From NCBI RefSeq assembly GCF_016888135.1, contig NZ_JACSWB010000218.1, positions 1 to 64,000 of the forward strand: 64,000 nucleotides of DNA. Reading direction: 5' to 3'. The stretch is from Leptolyngbya sp. CCY15150 (GTDB taxonomy: Bacteria > Cyanobacteriota > Cyanobacteriia > RECH01). The notes beneath the pieces were generated by a model, which was not told the DNA's origin, did not search any database, and saw only the letters and a program-made list of their open reading frames with translations. Both the position numbers and the translations under genes were made by a program. Shown here in pieces: positions 9,161 through 17,733 of this stretch (positions within the stretch are counted from its first letter, which is position 1; each line of letters begins with the position of its first letter).

Positions 9161-9218
9161 TTGGGGGATGAGGGCCAGCGTAACTGGGATGCTCCCACTC
9201 ACGTAAGTCTGATGACCA

Positions 9219-9923
9219 CTACTCAGTAACCGCCCGTTGTTCACCGGGAGCAAAGGCCACCTCTGCGTTAGAGGCAGCAAAAGCTGGAGCATGGGGGCTT
9301 TTCATAGTCGTGGTATCTGCCGCCTGACAGGCCACCATGGTTTTCACATGTTCAGCTTCATCATCTCGAATGTTGACGAAGACATCGTATAAATTGTCTA
9401 CGGCAGGACGGCGAGACTCGGCTACAACGGCGGTTTGAAATTCATCAAACATGTAGAGATCGCCATCGCGGTAGTAGTTGATCGCAACCTGGGGAGCTGG
9501 CTGGGCCTTGAGGTCAGCTTCGTTTTCAGTCAGAAACTTGTCGTAAGTGTCGTAGGCATGGCCTTCCACGAGTTCCATGAAGTGATAGGCCGACTTAGGC
9601 GTCACTAGATAGAGACCTACAACAATCCAGTAGTACAACAGGGCCGCATGTTGAGCCAAGAAGCGATCGATCCAGCGATCGTTCCCACCCAGGTCTTCCA
9701 TAATCAACAAGTGGTGTAGCTCATTCCACGATTCTGCAAAGTGAACCTTGAGCCAATCCGCCTTGCGCCACAGCCCAACGGTTTCATACAAATGTAGAAC
9801 CGAGAGATAGGCAAAGTAGGGAACACGAGCAACGGTTTCTAATACATAAAAACGTGGATAGGGGCGATCGCGATAGAGCACGTTGATGACAAAAACCAAG
9901 ATTCCAACGAGAAGTCGAATCAT
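9219..9923 (-). CDS. Plastid-type terminal oxidase (PTOX, alternative oxidase family)
   Basis: Non-haem di-iron quinol oxidase that passes electrons from plastoquinol to O2, a safety valve for photosynthetic and respiratory chains at the thylakoid membrane. The iron ligands are present: Glu29 in LETVARVPY, Glu68 and His71 in NELHHLL, the Glu before HAYDTYDKF and the Glu/His of RDDEAEH. It is 234 residues, of which the last 30 are a low-complexity tail. The start is fixed by CCAGGAG about 8 bp upstream. PTOX is present in only some cyanobacteria. Confidence 0.95.
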   Translation of the reverse strand: MIRLLVGILVFVINVLYRDRPYPRFYVLETVARVPYFAYLSVLHLYETVGLWRKADWLKVHFAESWNELHHLLIMEDLGGNDRWIDRFLAQHAALLYYWIVVGLYLVTPKSAYHFMELVEGHAYDTYDKFLTENEADLKAQPAPQVAINYYRDGDLYMFDEFQTAVVAESRRPAVDNLYDVFVNIRDDEAEHVKTMVACQAADTTTMKSPHAPAFAASNAEVAFAPGEQRAVTE

Positions 9924-10621
9924 ACATAACTCCTGGCAATGATTGTAATGATTGGGTAGACCTTATATCCACATCAAGACATCGCAACCTAGCCATCGAT
10001 CATGAAACTATGATCTACGAATAGATCTATCTCATGAAAATGTCCTGATGAAACTACCTATCCTTCTATGGATGATAAGAACTCAGAATCGTTCTTGTCG
10101 TTGACATCAACCCGTTAGAAATGAGGTGTTTAGAGCAAGTCAGAAGGAACTATCAGGAGGCTTTCAGGTTGCCTAGGCTGCGATTGGTGAATGACGGTGA
10201 ATCTCGATTCAGCCGTTCATGGTGATAGGGTGTCTACTCAATAGGAATAGGATGGTCGGCTATTGCTTGCATGGTTTGATCCTACCGATTTCTATCAGAT
10301 TTGTGTGGTCTATCCATCGTTATATTCTTCTAACAATTCCTGAAAGATGTTGATCAGACTAGCTTTTTCACCATTGTTAAATGACTCTAAAAAAATAATT
10401 TTCGGGACTAAGATTTTCAGATGTTTCTATTTGTTTCAGTGCGTGATGTAAACACAACAAATAGTTATGAACTCTCATCTGGTGAAATGCTAACCGTTAG
10501 GCACCATGGGCGATCGCTCCCTGCCGCAACCCCTGTGGGATAAACCCGATCGCGCCGTTAACTGTCGTTCTATCCCTGCTGATCAGCAACGACCTTCATG
10601 GGAAAAATGACACATTTCGCA
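9924..10621. other. Long gene-free leader upstream of the terminal oxidase
   Basis: Nearly 700 bp without a plausible gene on either strand, markedly more A+T-rich (10330-10480) than the surroundings. It lies upstream of the oxidase gene on the minus strand and downstream of the DUF6398 gene. It may hold a long 5' leader, a regulatory region or an unannotated RNA; no known riboswitch or RNA family was recognised. Confidence 0.5.
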
Positions 10622-11185
10622 TCATGGCCTAGAAACCCCTGATTTAGTACCGGGAAGCTCTTGATCTAACGGTGGCAGAGAAGGGATGAGCCCCTGCTGC
10701 ACCGCCTGTTCTTGCAGCGATCGCGGCAGCAGGTGCGCATCAACGGCTAGACCCTTCACCGATACCATCCAGTTCACGGCAGGGGGTGGGGTGGGAATCT
10801 GCCACTGGGCATCATCGGCTAGATGGAGGCGATCGCAAATTTGCTTGGAGCGTCGATGGGTGGCGCTGGCGCTAGCACCGCAGGCGGCATAGAGCGCAGA
10901 CGGGCTCAGGTGTCTGGGATGATCGGGCTCTAGCCAGCCATTGACCTTGGCGATCGCGTGGAGGATGCCGCAGGCCCAGACGTTCGTTTGTCCACGGATG
11001 ATCAGATCATCCGCTTGGCGACAGAGGGCTGCAGCGATCGCCTTCCCCCAGTCTGCTAGGTCAGGATCAAAATGATCACGGCAGATCATCTCTAGTAGTT
11101 GAGCGATCGCTTGGTAGGTATCTTGAACATGATGGGGGATCTGTCCCAAAACTGGGGGAGTGGCAGAAGGGTGGGGATCGAGCAT
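10622..11185 (-). CDS. DUF6398-domain protein
   Basis: Protein of about 187 residues that fits DUF6398: an N-terminal helical region (VQDTYQAIAQLLEMICRDHFDPDLADWGKAIAAAL), a WACGILHAIAKVN segment and a C-terminal helix-turn-helix-like part (SPSALYAACGASASATHRRSKQI). This suggests a DNA-binding or cyclin-box-like fold, but the function is unknown. The open frame runs to 11293, but its first 36 codons lie inside the dispersed repeat at 11200-11324 (encoding FVLLSSFFYLAVL), so the start is set at Met 11185. Confidence 0.65.
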   Translation of the reverse strand: MLDPHPSATPPVLGQIPHHVQDTYQAIAQLLEMICRDHFDPDLADWGKAIAAALCRQADDLIIRGQTNVWACGILHAIAKVNGWLEPDHPRHLSPSALYAACGASASATHRRSKQICDRLHLADDAQWQIPTPPPAVNWMVSVKGLAVDAHLLPRSLQEQAVQQGLIPSLPPLDQELPGTKSGVSRP

Positions 11186-11199
11186 GGAACCTAGGTGAC

Positions 11200-11324
11200 C
11201 TAGTACCGCAAGATAGAAGAACGAAGATAGAAGAACGAAGATAGAAGAACGAAAAGGACTTCCAGGAAAAACAAGGTTTCCCGCCTTAGTCAATAGGCGG
11301 GTGACGTCTGCCTCAGAGTACTAG
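11200..11324 (+). repeat. CTAG-ended dispersed repeat, copy 1
   Basis: 125 bp bounded by CTAGTAC and GTACTAG (7-bp inverted ends). Left part: three tandem 14-bp units of the AGAAGAACGAAGAT type. Right part: a hairpin CCCGCC...GGCGGG, then CTCAGAG. The CTAG at 11321-11324 supplies the TAG stop of the glycosyltransferase gene on the minus strand. Other copies: 28851-28961 and 62387-62537. It has no coding capacity, so it is MITE- or REP-like. Confidence 0.85.
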
Positions 11325-13012
11325 TCGGTTAATGGGGATGCAGGTAGGGCTGGCGCATAAACTGACTCTACACCCTGCGGCCAAACTGGGGTTGTAGACC
11401 GCCGCGTCATCAATGTCCAGCCGTCCACCTGTCCTAACACTTGAGCATCGGTTGTATCCAGGCGCTGTAGCGCATTTGCATCCAGTAAGAAATAGGTGCC
11501 GGGCGATCGCTGCCATTGGCGTTCAAGCCGAGGCTGGGCGGCAGGAATCACTCGGCGATCGCTGTAGAAGTTGAGGGACGGTCGCCCATGATGGGAGGTA
11601 AAAATTTCGGCATCAGCAGGGAGCTGGCGAACCAGAGCTGCCACCGGCTGCACGGGGTAGTCTTCGGATAATTCCCAGATCCAATGGGGGGTAGACATGA
11701 ACAGCAGCAGCGACACATAGGTACCCCAAACCAAAATGCTAATAAACTGGCGATCGCCTCGGTGGCATAGAAGCGCGCACAGGGTGGCGGTAAAGCCAAA
11801 GGAAAAGAGGGTGAGTTGTAAACCAGAATCTTCAAGGGCCGTCCACGATCCAAAATAGATCCCCCCGCCCCAGCCAGCGATCGCCATCAGACCAAAGCTG
11901 CCTACCCACCAATGGGGAGGGCGCAGCGGCCGCTCTCCATCTGAAAGCAGGGAGGTTTGCTGCCAGACTTGGCTCAGCGGCACAGCAATAGCCAGGGCGA
12001 TCGCTGGGTAGATAGGCAACACATACCAAGGCAGCTTGGTGCTCATCACCGAAATCACCAGTAAATAGCCGCCACCCCACACCAACACCAGCTTGGCCCA
12101 GCTCATCGCCCGACTGCGCCATGCTGTTTGCAAGGCGATCGGGACGAACATCAGCCAGGGCCAGCAGTATTTCACTACTTCCAGCAGGTAATACCAGGGC
12201 GGCCCCTGATGGTTTTCCACCGGCTCCCACACTCGGCTGAAGGACTGACCTAGCATATGGGTTTCTAGAAAATCAGCGCCGTAGTAGATTCCCTGGGCTG
12301 CGTACCAGGCCATCACTGGAGTTGCCCCAAGGCCAATGCCGCCCCAAAGGTATAACGACGTCAGCAGCCGTGGCGAATCCCAGAATAGGAAACCTAGGGC
12401 GATCGCCCCCAAGAGCAGCGCCAGAATGCCCTTGGTGAGACCAATGAGACCAAAAGCAAGACCAATTCCTAAGGCCCAGCGTGGATTCCGACGCGATCGC
12501 AGGACGCACCACACCAGCAGCAAGAAAAAGCACAGCACTGTCCCATCTAGCATCGCTAGCCGTCCATGGCGGGCGATCGGCAGCATCGTCAAATACACCA
12601 GCGCCCCCAACACTGCCGCCGATCGCCCCACAAAGATCTCTCGCCCCACAGCATAGAGCATTGGTACGGATGCCGCCGTTAGCAAGGCGCAGGGCAGCCG
12701 GCTTGTCCACTCATTCACGCCACCTATGTGGTAGGCCAAGGCGATTAAGTTATGGATCAACGGCGGCTTGTTGAAGTAGGGCTCTCCCCAAAGGGTGGGG
12801 TATAGCCATCGCAAGTCGGATGGATCGGCTCGCCAGATTTCTCGTGCCACTTGGGCGATCGTGCCTTCATCCCAGTCGCGCAGGGGCAGCGTCCCTCCAT
12901 TCCAAGTCAATAGCAGAAGTGCTGCTAGCAGCAGCCCAGCAATGAGCAGTTGCTCAGACCAGCGTTCCAGACGCTGCATCCAAACATATCGATCATGAAG
13001 CACCTGCGGCAT
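11321..13012 (-). CDS. PMT/ArnT-type membrane glycosyltransferase
   Basis: Predicted polyprenyl-phosphate-sugar-dependent transferase of the GT-C fold (GT39/GT83 relatives such as ArnT), acting on the periplasmic face to glycosylate lipid or protein. An N-terminal membrane helix is followed by the loop RDWDEGTIAQVAREI with the acidic catalytic-type residues. The conserved PYFNKPPLIHNLIALAY and RHGRLAMLDG follow, then many membrane helices. A soluble C-terminal part starts near residue 430. Acceptor and sugar are unknown. The stop codon lies in the dispersed repeat copy 1. Confidence 0.88.
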   Translation of the reverse strand: MPQVLHDRYVWMQRLERWSEQLLIAGLLLAALLLLTWNGGTLPLRDWDEGTIAQVAREIWRADPSDLRWLYPTLWGEPYFNKPPLIHNLIALAYHIGGVNEWTSRLPCALLTAASVPMLYAVGREIFVGRSAAVLGALVYLTMLPIARHGRLAMLDGTVLCFFLLLVWCVLRSRRNPRWALGIGLAFGLIGLTKGILALLLGAIALGFLFWDSPRLLTSLYLWGGIGLGATPVMAWYAAQGIYYGADFLETHMLGQSFSRVWEPVENHQGPPWYYLLEVVKYCWPWLMFVPIALQTAWRSRAMSWAKLVLVWGGGYLLVISVMSTKLPWYVLPIYPAIALAIAVPLSQVWQQTSLLSDGERPLRPPHWWVGSFGLMAIAGWGGGIYFGSWTALEDSGLQLTLFSFGFTATLCALLCHRGDRQFISILVWGTYVSLLLFMSTPHWIWELSEDYPVQPVAALVRQLPADAEIFTSHHGRPSLNFYSDRRVIPAAQPRLERQWQRSPGTYFLLDANALQRLDTTDAQVLGQVDGWTLMTRRSTTPVWPQGVESVYAPALPASPLTD

Positions 13013-13453
13013 AGGAATGGATGCAATAACGGTTTAGCAGTCTCTACTACATATAGCAGCAGACCTGCGATGTTTGTGGGTTTTTCCCGTGAGTCTCCAA
13101 CGGAGGGGGTGCGGTAGGGCGCAAAGAAACAGGGATATTGCTTAGGCGTTTGACGGCGATCAGAGGCCGCGTCGTTCACCCTGAGTTGGTCGAAGCAGAC
13201 TTGCCTGGGCGGGATAATCTCCATCGCACTCGGTTTCTCTTCGCATTCTATCGAGATGTTGCTAAGACCTCCTGAAGGGTTTCCTGAGGAGCTACCTAAG
13301 ATTTGTGTGGAAGTGTGGCGGATTGTATGGACTTCTATGGTTGTGGCCATGACCAGGGAAATGGTCAGGATTTGGGTGTTGAGTAGAAGTAGACCTCTAC
13401 AGATTCCGTTGGCGCTAGGGCAATGCCCTTGACCAATATCTCTAAATCGTCCT
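13013..13453. other. Gene-free stretch with REP-like word
   Basis: About 440 bp between divergent genes. It contains TTCACCCTGAGTTGGTCGAA at about 13173, a variant of the TTCG-GCT-AGC-CGAA repeat seen again at 47971. A 182-codon minus-strand frame crossing it overlaps the glycosyltransferase start in another frame and has no protein-like features. Confidence 0.4.
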
Positions 13454-13756
13454 ATGCATGTAACCTCTTCCAAGCCATCTGGGCACCACCTTCGTCTTGA
13501 TCCGCTGCGCCCCCTGCGTCAGTGGCTCAATCAATTGACCGTCCAGCGTCCCTGGCTGGCCCGCCTAATTTTGCGACTGATTCCTGCCCAATGCCCCTTT
13601 GAGCGTGATATTCGCATCCTCGGTCGGGTTGTGGGTCACATCCCGCCGTTATGTAAGCTCAACCCCATCTACGACGAGTTGGTCTATCTACGCTTTCGCG
13701 CCTTGTGTTACTTGGTGGATGACTGTGGGGAAGACCCAACCCGCTACGCCCGATAG
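13454..13756 (+). CDS. Mo-dependent nitrogenase C-terminal (Mo-nitro_C) domain protein
   Basis: Stand-alone 100-residue protein of the cyanobacterial Mo-nitro_C family, recognised by IPAQCPFERDI, IPPLCKLNPIYDELV and LRFRALCYLVDDCGED. The family takes its name from similarity to a nitrogenase-associated tail, but it also occurs in strains that do not fix nitrogen, and no nif gene is in this window. The three conserved Cys-containing motifs suggest metal or redox binding. Its 3' end overlaps the convergent HAD gene by 13 bp. Confidence 0.85.
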   Translation: MHVTSSKPSGHHLRLDPLRPLRQWLNQLTVQRPWLARLILRLIPAQCPFERDIRILGRVVGHIPPLCKLNPIYDELVYLRFRALCYLVDDCGEDPTRYAR

Positions 13757-14541
13757 TCTAGGGCAGGGCAGTTGAGCAGTTGATGGGCAATGGTTAACAA
13801 ATCGCTGTGAATATGAGTGGGCTCAAACTGCTCTAGGTAGCTACGGCTGCGAATGCCACAGGTGACCGCAAAGGTGCTAATGCCATGGGTTTGCCCGGCA
13901 ATGATGTCGGCTTCTGTGTCGCCAATCATGTAGGCTCGGTTTGCCGAGTAGCCACCCTGAAGGCTATGGGCGATCGCCTGCCGAAGCAGGTCAGCTTTGT
14001 GCTGGGCATGGTTGTTGTACGCCGCATCGCGATCGCCGGCTCCCCATACGGCTGCAAACAGGTGATTCAGGTGGTGCTGGTTGAGAATCTGCTTCACCTG
14101 ATCTCGCTGACGCAGGGTCACAAGCACCAGCCGCGCTCCGTGGGAATGGAGCAGATGCAGGGCCCAAATGACCCCAGCCTGGAGTCGGTCTTGAGCTAGA
14201 AGTGTATCTTGATTCACAATTTGCTTCACGCGCTTGAGGAACCAAGACACTTGCGACGGCTCCAGCCCAGACCGCATGGCAATTTCAGTATCCGGCGTGC
14301 GATCTTGCTTCATGCGCCAGAATTGCTCTTGGCTGAGAGGCGCAAGCTGTAACGGTTGCCCCAGGGACTGGTAGTGATGCTGGGTATCTGCGAGCCCCGA
14401 GCAGTAGGTGTGATAGTACCGTTCCGACACGTCCATGATCGGGCCATCGAAGTCGCAAAACAATGTAACGCCAGATAAAGCATCTGAATGCCGACCCCAA
14501 GGGTGAAACTCAGATCGACTGACTAGTTCAGCGTTTGTCAT
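13744..14541 (-). CDS. HAD-family hydrolase (phosphatase-like)
   Basis: Haloacid-dehalogenase-fold phosphatase, 265 residues. Motif I is DFDGPIMD (nucleophile and acid Asp), motif II VTLRQ, motif IV GDTEAD, and an alpha-helical cap lies between about residues 50 and 120. The architecture resembles phosphoglycolate phosphatase/beta-phosphoglucomutase relatives, but the substrate cannot be assigned. It is a monocistronic minus-strand gene, overlapping the Mo-nitro_C gene by 13 bp at the 3' end. Confidence 0.85.
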   Translation of the reverse strand: MTNAELVSRSEFHPWGRHSDALSGVTLFCDFDGPIMDVSERYYHTYCSGLADTQHHYQSLGQPLQLAPLSQEQFWRMKQDRTPDTEIAMRSGLEPSQVSWFLKRVKQIVNQDTLLAQDRLQAGVIWALHLLHSHGARLVLVTLRQRDQVKQILNQHHLNHLFAAVWGAGDRDAAYNNHAQHKADLLRQAIAHSLQGGYSANRAYMIGDTEADIIAGQTHGISTFAVTCGIRSRSYLEQFEPTHIHSDLLTIAHQLLNCPALDYRA

Positions 14542-14998
14542 TCAGAAACCTGCCTGCTAAGCATTGACATTCCAGAACGGAAATTTAACGTAACTTTTAT
14601 TAACACTAGCAACGATTTTCATAAGTGGTCAACCTGTAGTCCACTGATTTGGTTTAAAAAAACTTATAGCTAGATTATCCCATAGACCCTGATACCGAGG
14701 GGATCGCTTATCCCTGAAGGATTGAACAGGGGCCAGGAGCGATCGCCTGTGGTCAAAATGAAGAGGGTGATTCATAATGTCCTACATTCCTGTACATGTC
14801 TAAGATGATGACTCTCGCATCCGAGTCTTGCATGTTAGTCGAGGCACTTGTGGGATGAGAGTGCCGTCATGGGCCAGAGCCAGTCTTGCGCCTGCTTGAG
14901 ATGCCCGGATTGTTCTAGTCCCAACGATCGCCCTCTTGTGAGCGAGTTGAAATCTACCGTGGTTTGCGTTTATGGTTTGCTGCACCCGAGGACGTTTC
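14542..14998. other. Gene-free stretch upstream of the SpoIID-like gene
   Basis: About 460 bp between divergent genes, A+T-rich around 14590-14690, where promoters for both are likely. No RNA or small gene was recognised; a 66-codon minus-strand frame at 14800-15000 is not supported. Confidence 0.4.
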
Positions 14999-16717
14999 AT
15001 GAGTCAGCTTGTATCGGTTAGTTCTCCACATCTGACGTTATCTACTCCGAAGCGTACGGTGGGATGGTTATACGTTTCTGTATCAACTTGTATCGTTTGC
15101 TGGGTTGGGCTATCGGCAAAGCCCAGCGTGGCCCAGTCGCCGCCTAACCCGGTGCTCGACATTGGCATTGTGCAGCGCTTTGGGACAGAAGAAGACCATG
15201 AACTTGTTTTAGAACCCCTCACGGGCGATCGCCTCACGGTGCAGTTCAAAACGGGGGATCAGGAGCAAACGTTGACCACCACGCGCCTGAAGGTTGATGT
15301 GGTGATGCAGCCCTTGGATGAACCGGTGATCGATGAGCGGGTTGTCCTCAGCACCCACCGCAGTTTTGAAAGTGCTGAAGATAGTGCTAATCAGTGGCGA
15401 TCGCGGGGCATTGAGGTGGAAATTGCTCAGCCGCGCCAGTGGCAGGTGTGGGCCAAGCGAGATGTGTACCACAGTCCTTTACTACGGCGACTGCTGTTCC
15501 AAAATCTGCAGGCAAACGGTGCCACGGTGGCCTTTTTAGACTCCCAGGTGAAAACCCAGGTGCCGATGGCGGCGTTCACCGCCGATGGTTTCCGCTATCA
15601 CCGAGATGAGTTTGAGATCCTGTCGGCCAACAGCCGCATTCGTGTTGACTCCAACCTCGACAACACCAACCGGCTCTATGGCGGCGACATGCGCCTCCAG
15701 CCCAATGCCTACGGTACCTATACCCTCGTTAACGAAGTTCCCCTGGAAACCTACCTGCGCGGCGTCGTGCCCCATGAAATTGGGCTCGCAGCTCCGCCCA
15801 CCACCATCGAAGCTCAGGCGATTTTGGCCCGCACCTACGTGCTGCGCAACCTACGCCGCTTTGACATCGACGACTATCAGCTCTGTGCCGATACCCAATG
15901 TCAGGTTTATTGGGGACTATCCGGGGCTGATCCCATTTCCGATCGCGCCATCACGGCCACTCAAGGGCTGGTGTTAACCTACCAAAATGAATTGGTCGAT
16001 GCCCTCTATTCCTCGACCACCGGGGGGATTACCGCGCCCTTTGGCGATGTGTGGAATGGCAGCGATCGCCCCTATCTGCAAGCCGTGATTGACTCTGTAC
16101 AAGGGAGCTGGGATCTGCCCAATAACCGGTTAGACAACGAAGCCAATTTCCGCCGATTTATTAGCCTAGAGCGGGGCTTCAACGAAGAAACGTGGGAGCT
16201 GTTCCGCTGGCGGGAAGAGCAGTCGCTAGCCCAGATTAGCAACGACATGCGGGAGTATCTGCGCAGCAAGCAGAATCCCCTGGCTAGCTTCACCCAAATC
16301 AAGAACCTGCAAGTGACAGAGCGATCGCCCGCAGGGCGGGTTCAGCGTCTTTTGGTAGACACCGATCTGGGTTCCATTGAGCTAGAAAAAGATGAAATTT
16401 TGCGGGCGCTGTGGGGGCCCAACAGCACCCTGTTCTACCTCGATCCCATGTATGAACCGGCTGCCGCCAATACCCCCCCTGAGGATCGTCAGCTACGGGG
16501 CTATGCCTTTGTGGGCGGTGGCTTTGGCCATGGCGTGGGCATGAGCCAAACCGGGGCCTACAACCTCGGGCGGTTGGGCTGGAGTAGCGATCGCATCCTA
16601 GGCTTCTACTATCTCAACACCACGGTGCAGCCCTTGAGCGATCGCCTGGTATTTTGGCGCGATCCGGCCGAATCTGCCGTCAGCCAGCAGCCTACTGAAG
16701 CGATCGTTAGCGAATAA
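14999..16717 (+). CDS. SpoIID/LytB-domain exported protein
   Basis: Exported cell-wall protein of the SpoIID/LytB family, whose characterised members are lytic transglycosylases or amidase enhancers acting on peptidoglycan. An N-terminal signal/anchor (about residues 15-45) is followed by a beta-rich region. The SpoIID core begins at about 225: EVPLETYLRGVVPHEIG, then EAQAILARTYVLRN, and ends with GHGVGMSQTGAYNLGRLG. The start is ATG 14999 rather than the earlier in-frame codon at 14972. In cyanobacteria this family is not tied to sporulation and probably acts in wall remodelling. Its stop codon lies in a 14-bp tandem repeat. Confidence 0.9.
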   Translation: MSQLVSVSSPHLTLSTPKRTVGWLYVSVSTCIVCWVGLSAKPSVAQSPPNPVLDIGIVQRFGTEEDHELVLEPLTGDRLTVQFKTGDQEQTLTTTRLKVDVVMQPLDEPVIDERVVLSTHRSFESAEDSANQWRSRGIEVEIAQPRQWQVWAKRDVYHSPLLRRLLFQNLQANGATVAFLDSQVKTQVPMAAFTADGFRYHRDEFEILSANSRIRVDSNLDNTNRLYGGDMRLQPNAYGTYTLVNEVPLETYLRGVVPHEIGLAAPPTTIEAQAILARTYVLRNLRRFDIDDYQLCADTQCQVYWGLSGADPISDRAITATQGLVLTYQNELVDALYSSTTGGITAPFGDVWNGSDRPYLQAVIDSVQGSWDLPNNRLDNEANFRRFISLERGFNEETWELFRWREEQSLAQISNDMREYLRSKQNPLASFTQIKNLQVTERSPAGRVQRLLVDTDLGSIELEKDEILRALWGPNSTLFYLDPMYEPAAANTPPEDRQLRGYAFVGGGFGHGVGMSQTGAYNLGRLGWSSDRILGFYYLNTTVQPLSDRLVFWRDPAESAVSQQPTEAIVSE

Positions 16718-16744
16718 TCGTTAGCAAGTCATCGTTAGCAACGA
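16703..16744 (+). repeat. Three 14-bp tandem repeats across a stop codon
   Basis: ATCGTTAGC starts at 16703, 16717 and 16731, an exact 14-bp period, and the TAA stop of the SpoIID-like gene lies in the first unit. Because 14 is not a multiple of 3, copy-number change would alter the reading frame of any upstream readthrough. Confidence 0.8.
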
Positions 16745-16749
16745 TTGGG

Positions 16750-16780
16750 TCGGGATCGATGGCAACCACCTCGATCCCGA
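16750..16780. terminator. Hairpin between convergent genes
   Basis: A perfect 10-bp stem TCGGGATCGA/TCGATCCCGA with an 11-nt loop sits between the SpoIID-like gene and the convergent ABC ATPase gene. No long T-run follows, so termination is plausible but unproven. Confidence 0.5.
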
Positions 16781-16806
16781 TACCTTATAAATATGGGTCA
16801 GTTCAC

Positions 16807-17577
16807 CTAAGGATGGGGATGCGCTTTGATCTGACCATCTTCTAGGTAGGCAACCTGGTCGGCAACGTCAACAATGCGAGGATCATGGGTGACCATCAAC
16901 ACCGTTGCCTGTTCTTCCTTGGCCAGTTTGCGCAAGACATCAATCACCGCGTGACCGCTTTGGGAATCTAGGGCAGCTGTGGGTTCATCGGCCATGATGA
17001 TGCAGGGATTGCCCACTAAGGCCCGAGCGATCGCCACCCGCTGCTTTTGTCCACCCGATAGATCCCGTGGTAGATTATTGGCCTTGTCGCCTAGACCCAC
17101 CCGATCGAGCAGTTCCCGAGCCGCCACCAGCGATAGATGTTCGCTAGTGCCGCGCACTTTCAGGACAAGGGCCACATTTTCGGCCGCGGTCAGAGCTGGG
17201 AATAAATTAAAACTCTGGAAAATAAACCCGATATGCTTCAGGCGAAACTGCGCAAGCTGCGATCGCGCCATGCGAGTAATGTCTTGCCCCAACAGCGTCA
17301 CCGTGCCCGAGGTGGGTGTGAGAATGCCACCCAAAATCGACAGCAGCGTGGTCTTGCCGGATCCGGATGGCCCCATGAGCAGTTGAATCGCACCTTTGCG
17401 CACCTCTAAATCAACATCTTTCAGGGCCTGAAATCGCTGGGTGCCATTTTGAAACACCATACTCACCTGCTTAGCGGCAATAGCAATAGACGTATCTGCG
17501 TCAGAAGCGATCGCTTCACAGAGAGAACGGGTGTAATGAGATGGTTGGATGATCGGCTGGTTGGAAAAGGTGGTCAT
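16807..17577 (-). CDS. ABC transporter ATPase, MacB/DevA-like
   Basis: ATP-binding subunit of a MacB/LolD/DevA-class ABC system. Walker A is GPSGSGKTT, the signature LSGGQKQRVAIARAL, Walker B IIMADEP, and the Q-loop FIFQSFNLF. A 35-residue N-terminal extension precedes the domain. The permease for it is the next gene upstream on the same strand (gap 156 bp). No membrane-fusion protein (DevB type) is adjacent, so the complex is either two-component or uses a partner encoded elsewhere. The substrate is unknown: lipoprotein, glycolipid or peptide export are all possible. Confidence 0.9.
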   Translation of the reverse strand: MTTFSNQPIIQPSHYTRSLCEAIASDADTSIAIAAKQVSMVFQNGTQRFQALKDVDLEVRKGAIQLLMGPSGSGKTTLLSILGGILTPTSGTVTLLGQDITRMARSQLAQFRLKHIGFIFQSFNLFPALTAAENVALVLKVRGTSEHLSLVAARELLDRVGLGDKANNLPRDLSGGQKQRVAIARALVGNPCIIMADEPTAALDSQSGHAVIDVLRKLAKEEQATVLMVTHDPRIVDVADQVAYLEDGQIKAHPHP

Positions 17578-17733
17578 GATCGAAGATTACACGGAAGCCG
17601 TGCCCTGTATCCGCCAGTTTGCCGTGAGGAGGGGGCACTTCTATGCTAATCAACTCTGGCCCTGCTTGATCAACATCAGGGTCACCTTCAGGAGTGGCAC
17701 AGGCAATCTACAATCCGTCAACGCCCTGATCAT

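Larger units (their letters stand above)
8885..9218. other. Intergenic region with terminator and dispersed repeat
   Basis: This 334-bp gap between the convergent DUF1825 gene and terminal-oxidase gene holds the hairpin terminator at 9005-9040 and a G/C-rich dispersed repeat at 9131-9160. No gene was seen. Confidence 0.6.

Noticed and set aside
12925-13473. 182-codon minus-strand frame overlapping the glycosyltransferase start
   Set aside because: It overlaps a well-supported gene in another frame on the same strand, contains a REP-like word and shows no fold features.
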